Positions 5,922 through 6,001 of a DNA stretch of 6,001 nucleotides are shown here, piece by piece. The translations under genes were made by a program, and so were the position numbers. Within the stretch, counting starts at the first letter, position 1, and every line of letters starts with the position of its first letter. The stretch covers positions 1 to 6,001 of the forward strand of contig JAFGQQ010000107.1 of the NCBI GenBank assembly GCA_016935595.1, given 5' to 3'. The notes under the pieces are model-generated. The model was not told the DNA's origin. It made no database searches and worked only from the letters and a program-made list of their open reading frames with translations. The stretch comes from Bacteroidales bacterium (GTDB lineage: Bacteria > Bacteroidota > Bacteroidia > Bacteroidales > UBA10428).

Positions 5922-6001
5922 CTACTTTGGTAAATTGATTTGATAATATCTTAAAGTATCCTTAGCTCTTTGTTTATGGCGTTTTGCCATCTGCTCTATC
6001 C
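5922..6001 (-). CDS. Possible C-terminal end of an unidentified gene, cut by the window edge
   Basis: On the minus strand a frame is open from the window edge to TAG at 5924-5922, giving 25 complete codons: IEQMAKRHKQRAKDTL followed by RYYQINLPK. It is basic and looks helical. The base composition is less AT-rich than the following leader, and a candidate promoter begins just after its stop, which fits a gene end. The family is not recognised. A 25-codon open frame is also possible by chance. Confidence 0.4.
   Translation of the reverse strand, partial: IEQMAKRHKQRAKDTLRYYQINLPK

Noticed and set aside
5976..5990. Perfect inverted repeat ATGGC-GTTTT-GCCAT
   Set aside because: Only a 5-base stem, not followed by a T-run on either strand, and inside a possible coding end; no support as a terminator or operator.

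Overview
The window looks like a chromosomal piece of an AT-rich member of the Bacteroidota. Three things point there. One gene ends in a type A sorting tail of the type IX secretion system (T9SS). The domain repertoire (3-coathanger stack, CHU_C-like, PKD) is typical of that phylum. The main genes lack clear Shine-Dalgarno sequences and there is a TAnnTTTG-type promoter. No RNA genes, CRISPR arrays, complete mobile elements or origins are visible.

Left part (1-1601, plus strand): the 3' part of rimM, a 16S rRNA processing / 30S maturation factor whose start lies before the window, then a 356-residue SAM-dependent methyltransferase with an N-terminal Trm112-like segment. A hairpin with a short T-run (1642-1678) lies between the methyltransferase and the convergent minus-strand genes.

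Centre and right (1692-5673, minus strand): a compact two-gene unit with only 4 bases between the genes. The upstream gene encodes an exported 369-residue protein resembling phage tail fibres, with an internal duplicated repeat and a conserved C-terminal domain ending in a coiled coil. The downstream gene encodes a 955-residue secreted mosaic: signal peptide, HEAT-like repeats, Amidase_6-type cysteine amidase domain, two PKD domains, a duplicated Cys-rich motif, a 3-coathanger stack domain, a CHU_C-like domain and a T9SS type A tail. The two are probably transcribed together and both leave the cytoplasm. The amidase protein should reach the surface or medium through T9SS. The fibre-like protein has no T9SS tail, so its final location is open.

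Upstream of this pair (5674-5921) is an AT-rich region without a normal gene. It holds a good candidate Bacteroidota promoter (5876-5903) and a transcribed leader of about 195 bases with a purine-rich, Shine-Dalgarno-like stretch before a 7-codon ORF. At the right edge, 25 codons of an open frame ending in TAG (5922-6001, minus strand) may be the tail of another gene.

The most unusual item is the secreted HEAT plus Amidase_6 mosaic and its pairing with the fibre-like protein. Its function cannot be settled from the sequence.
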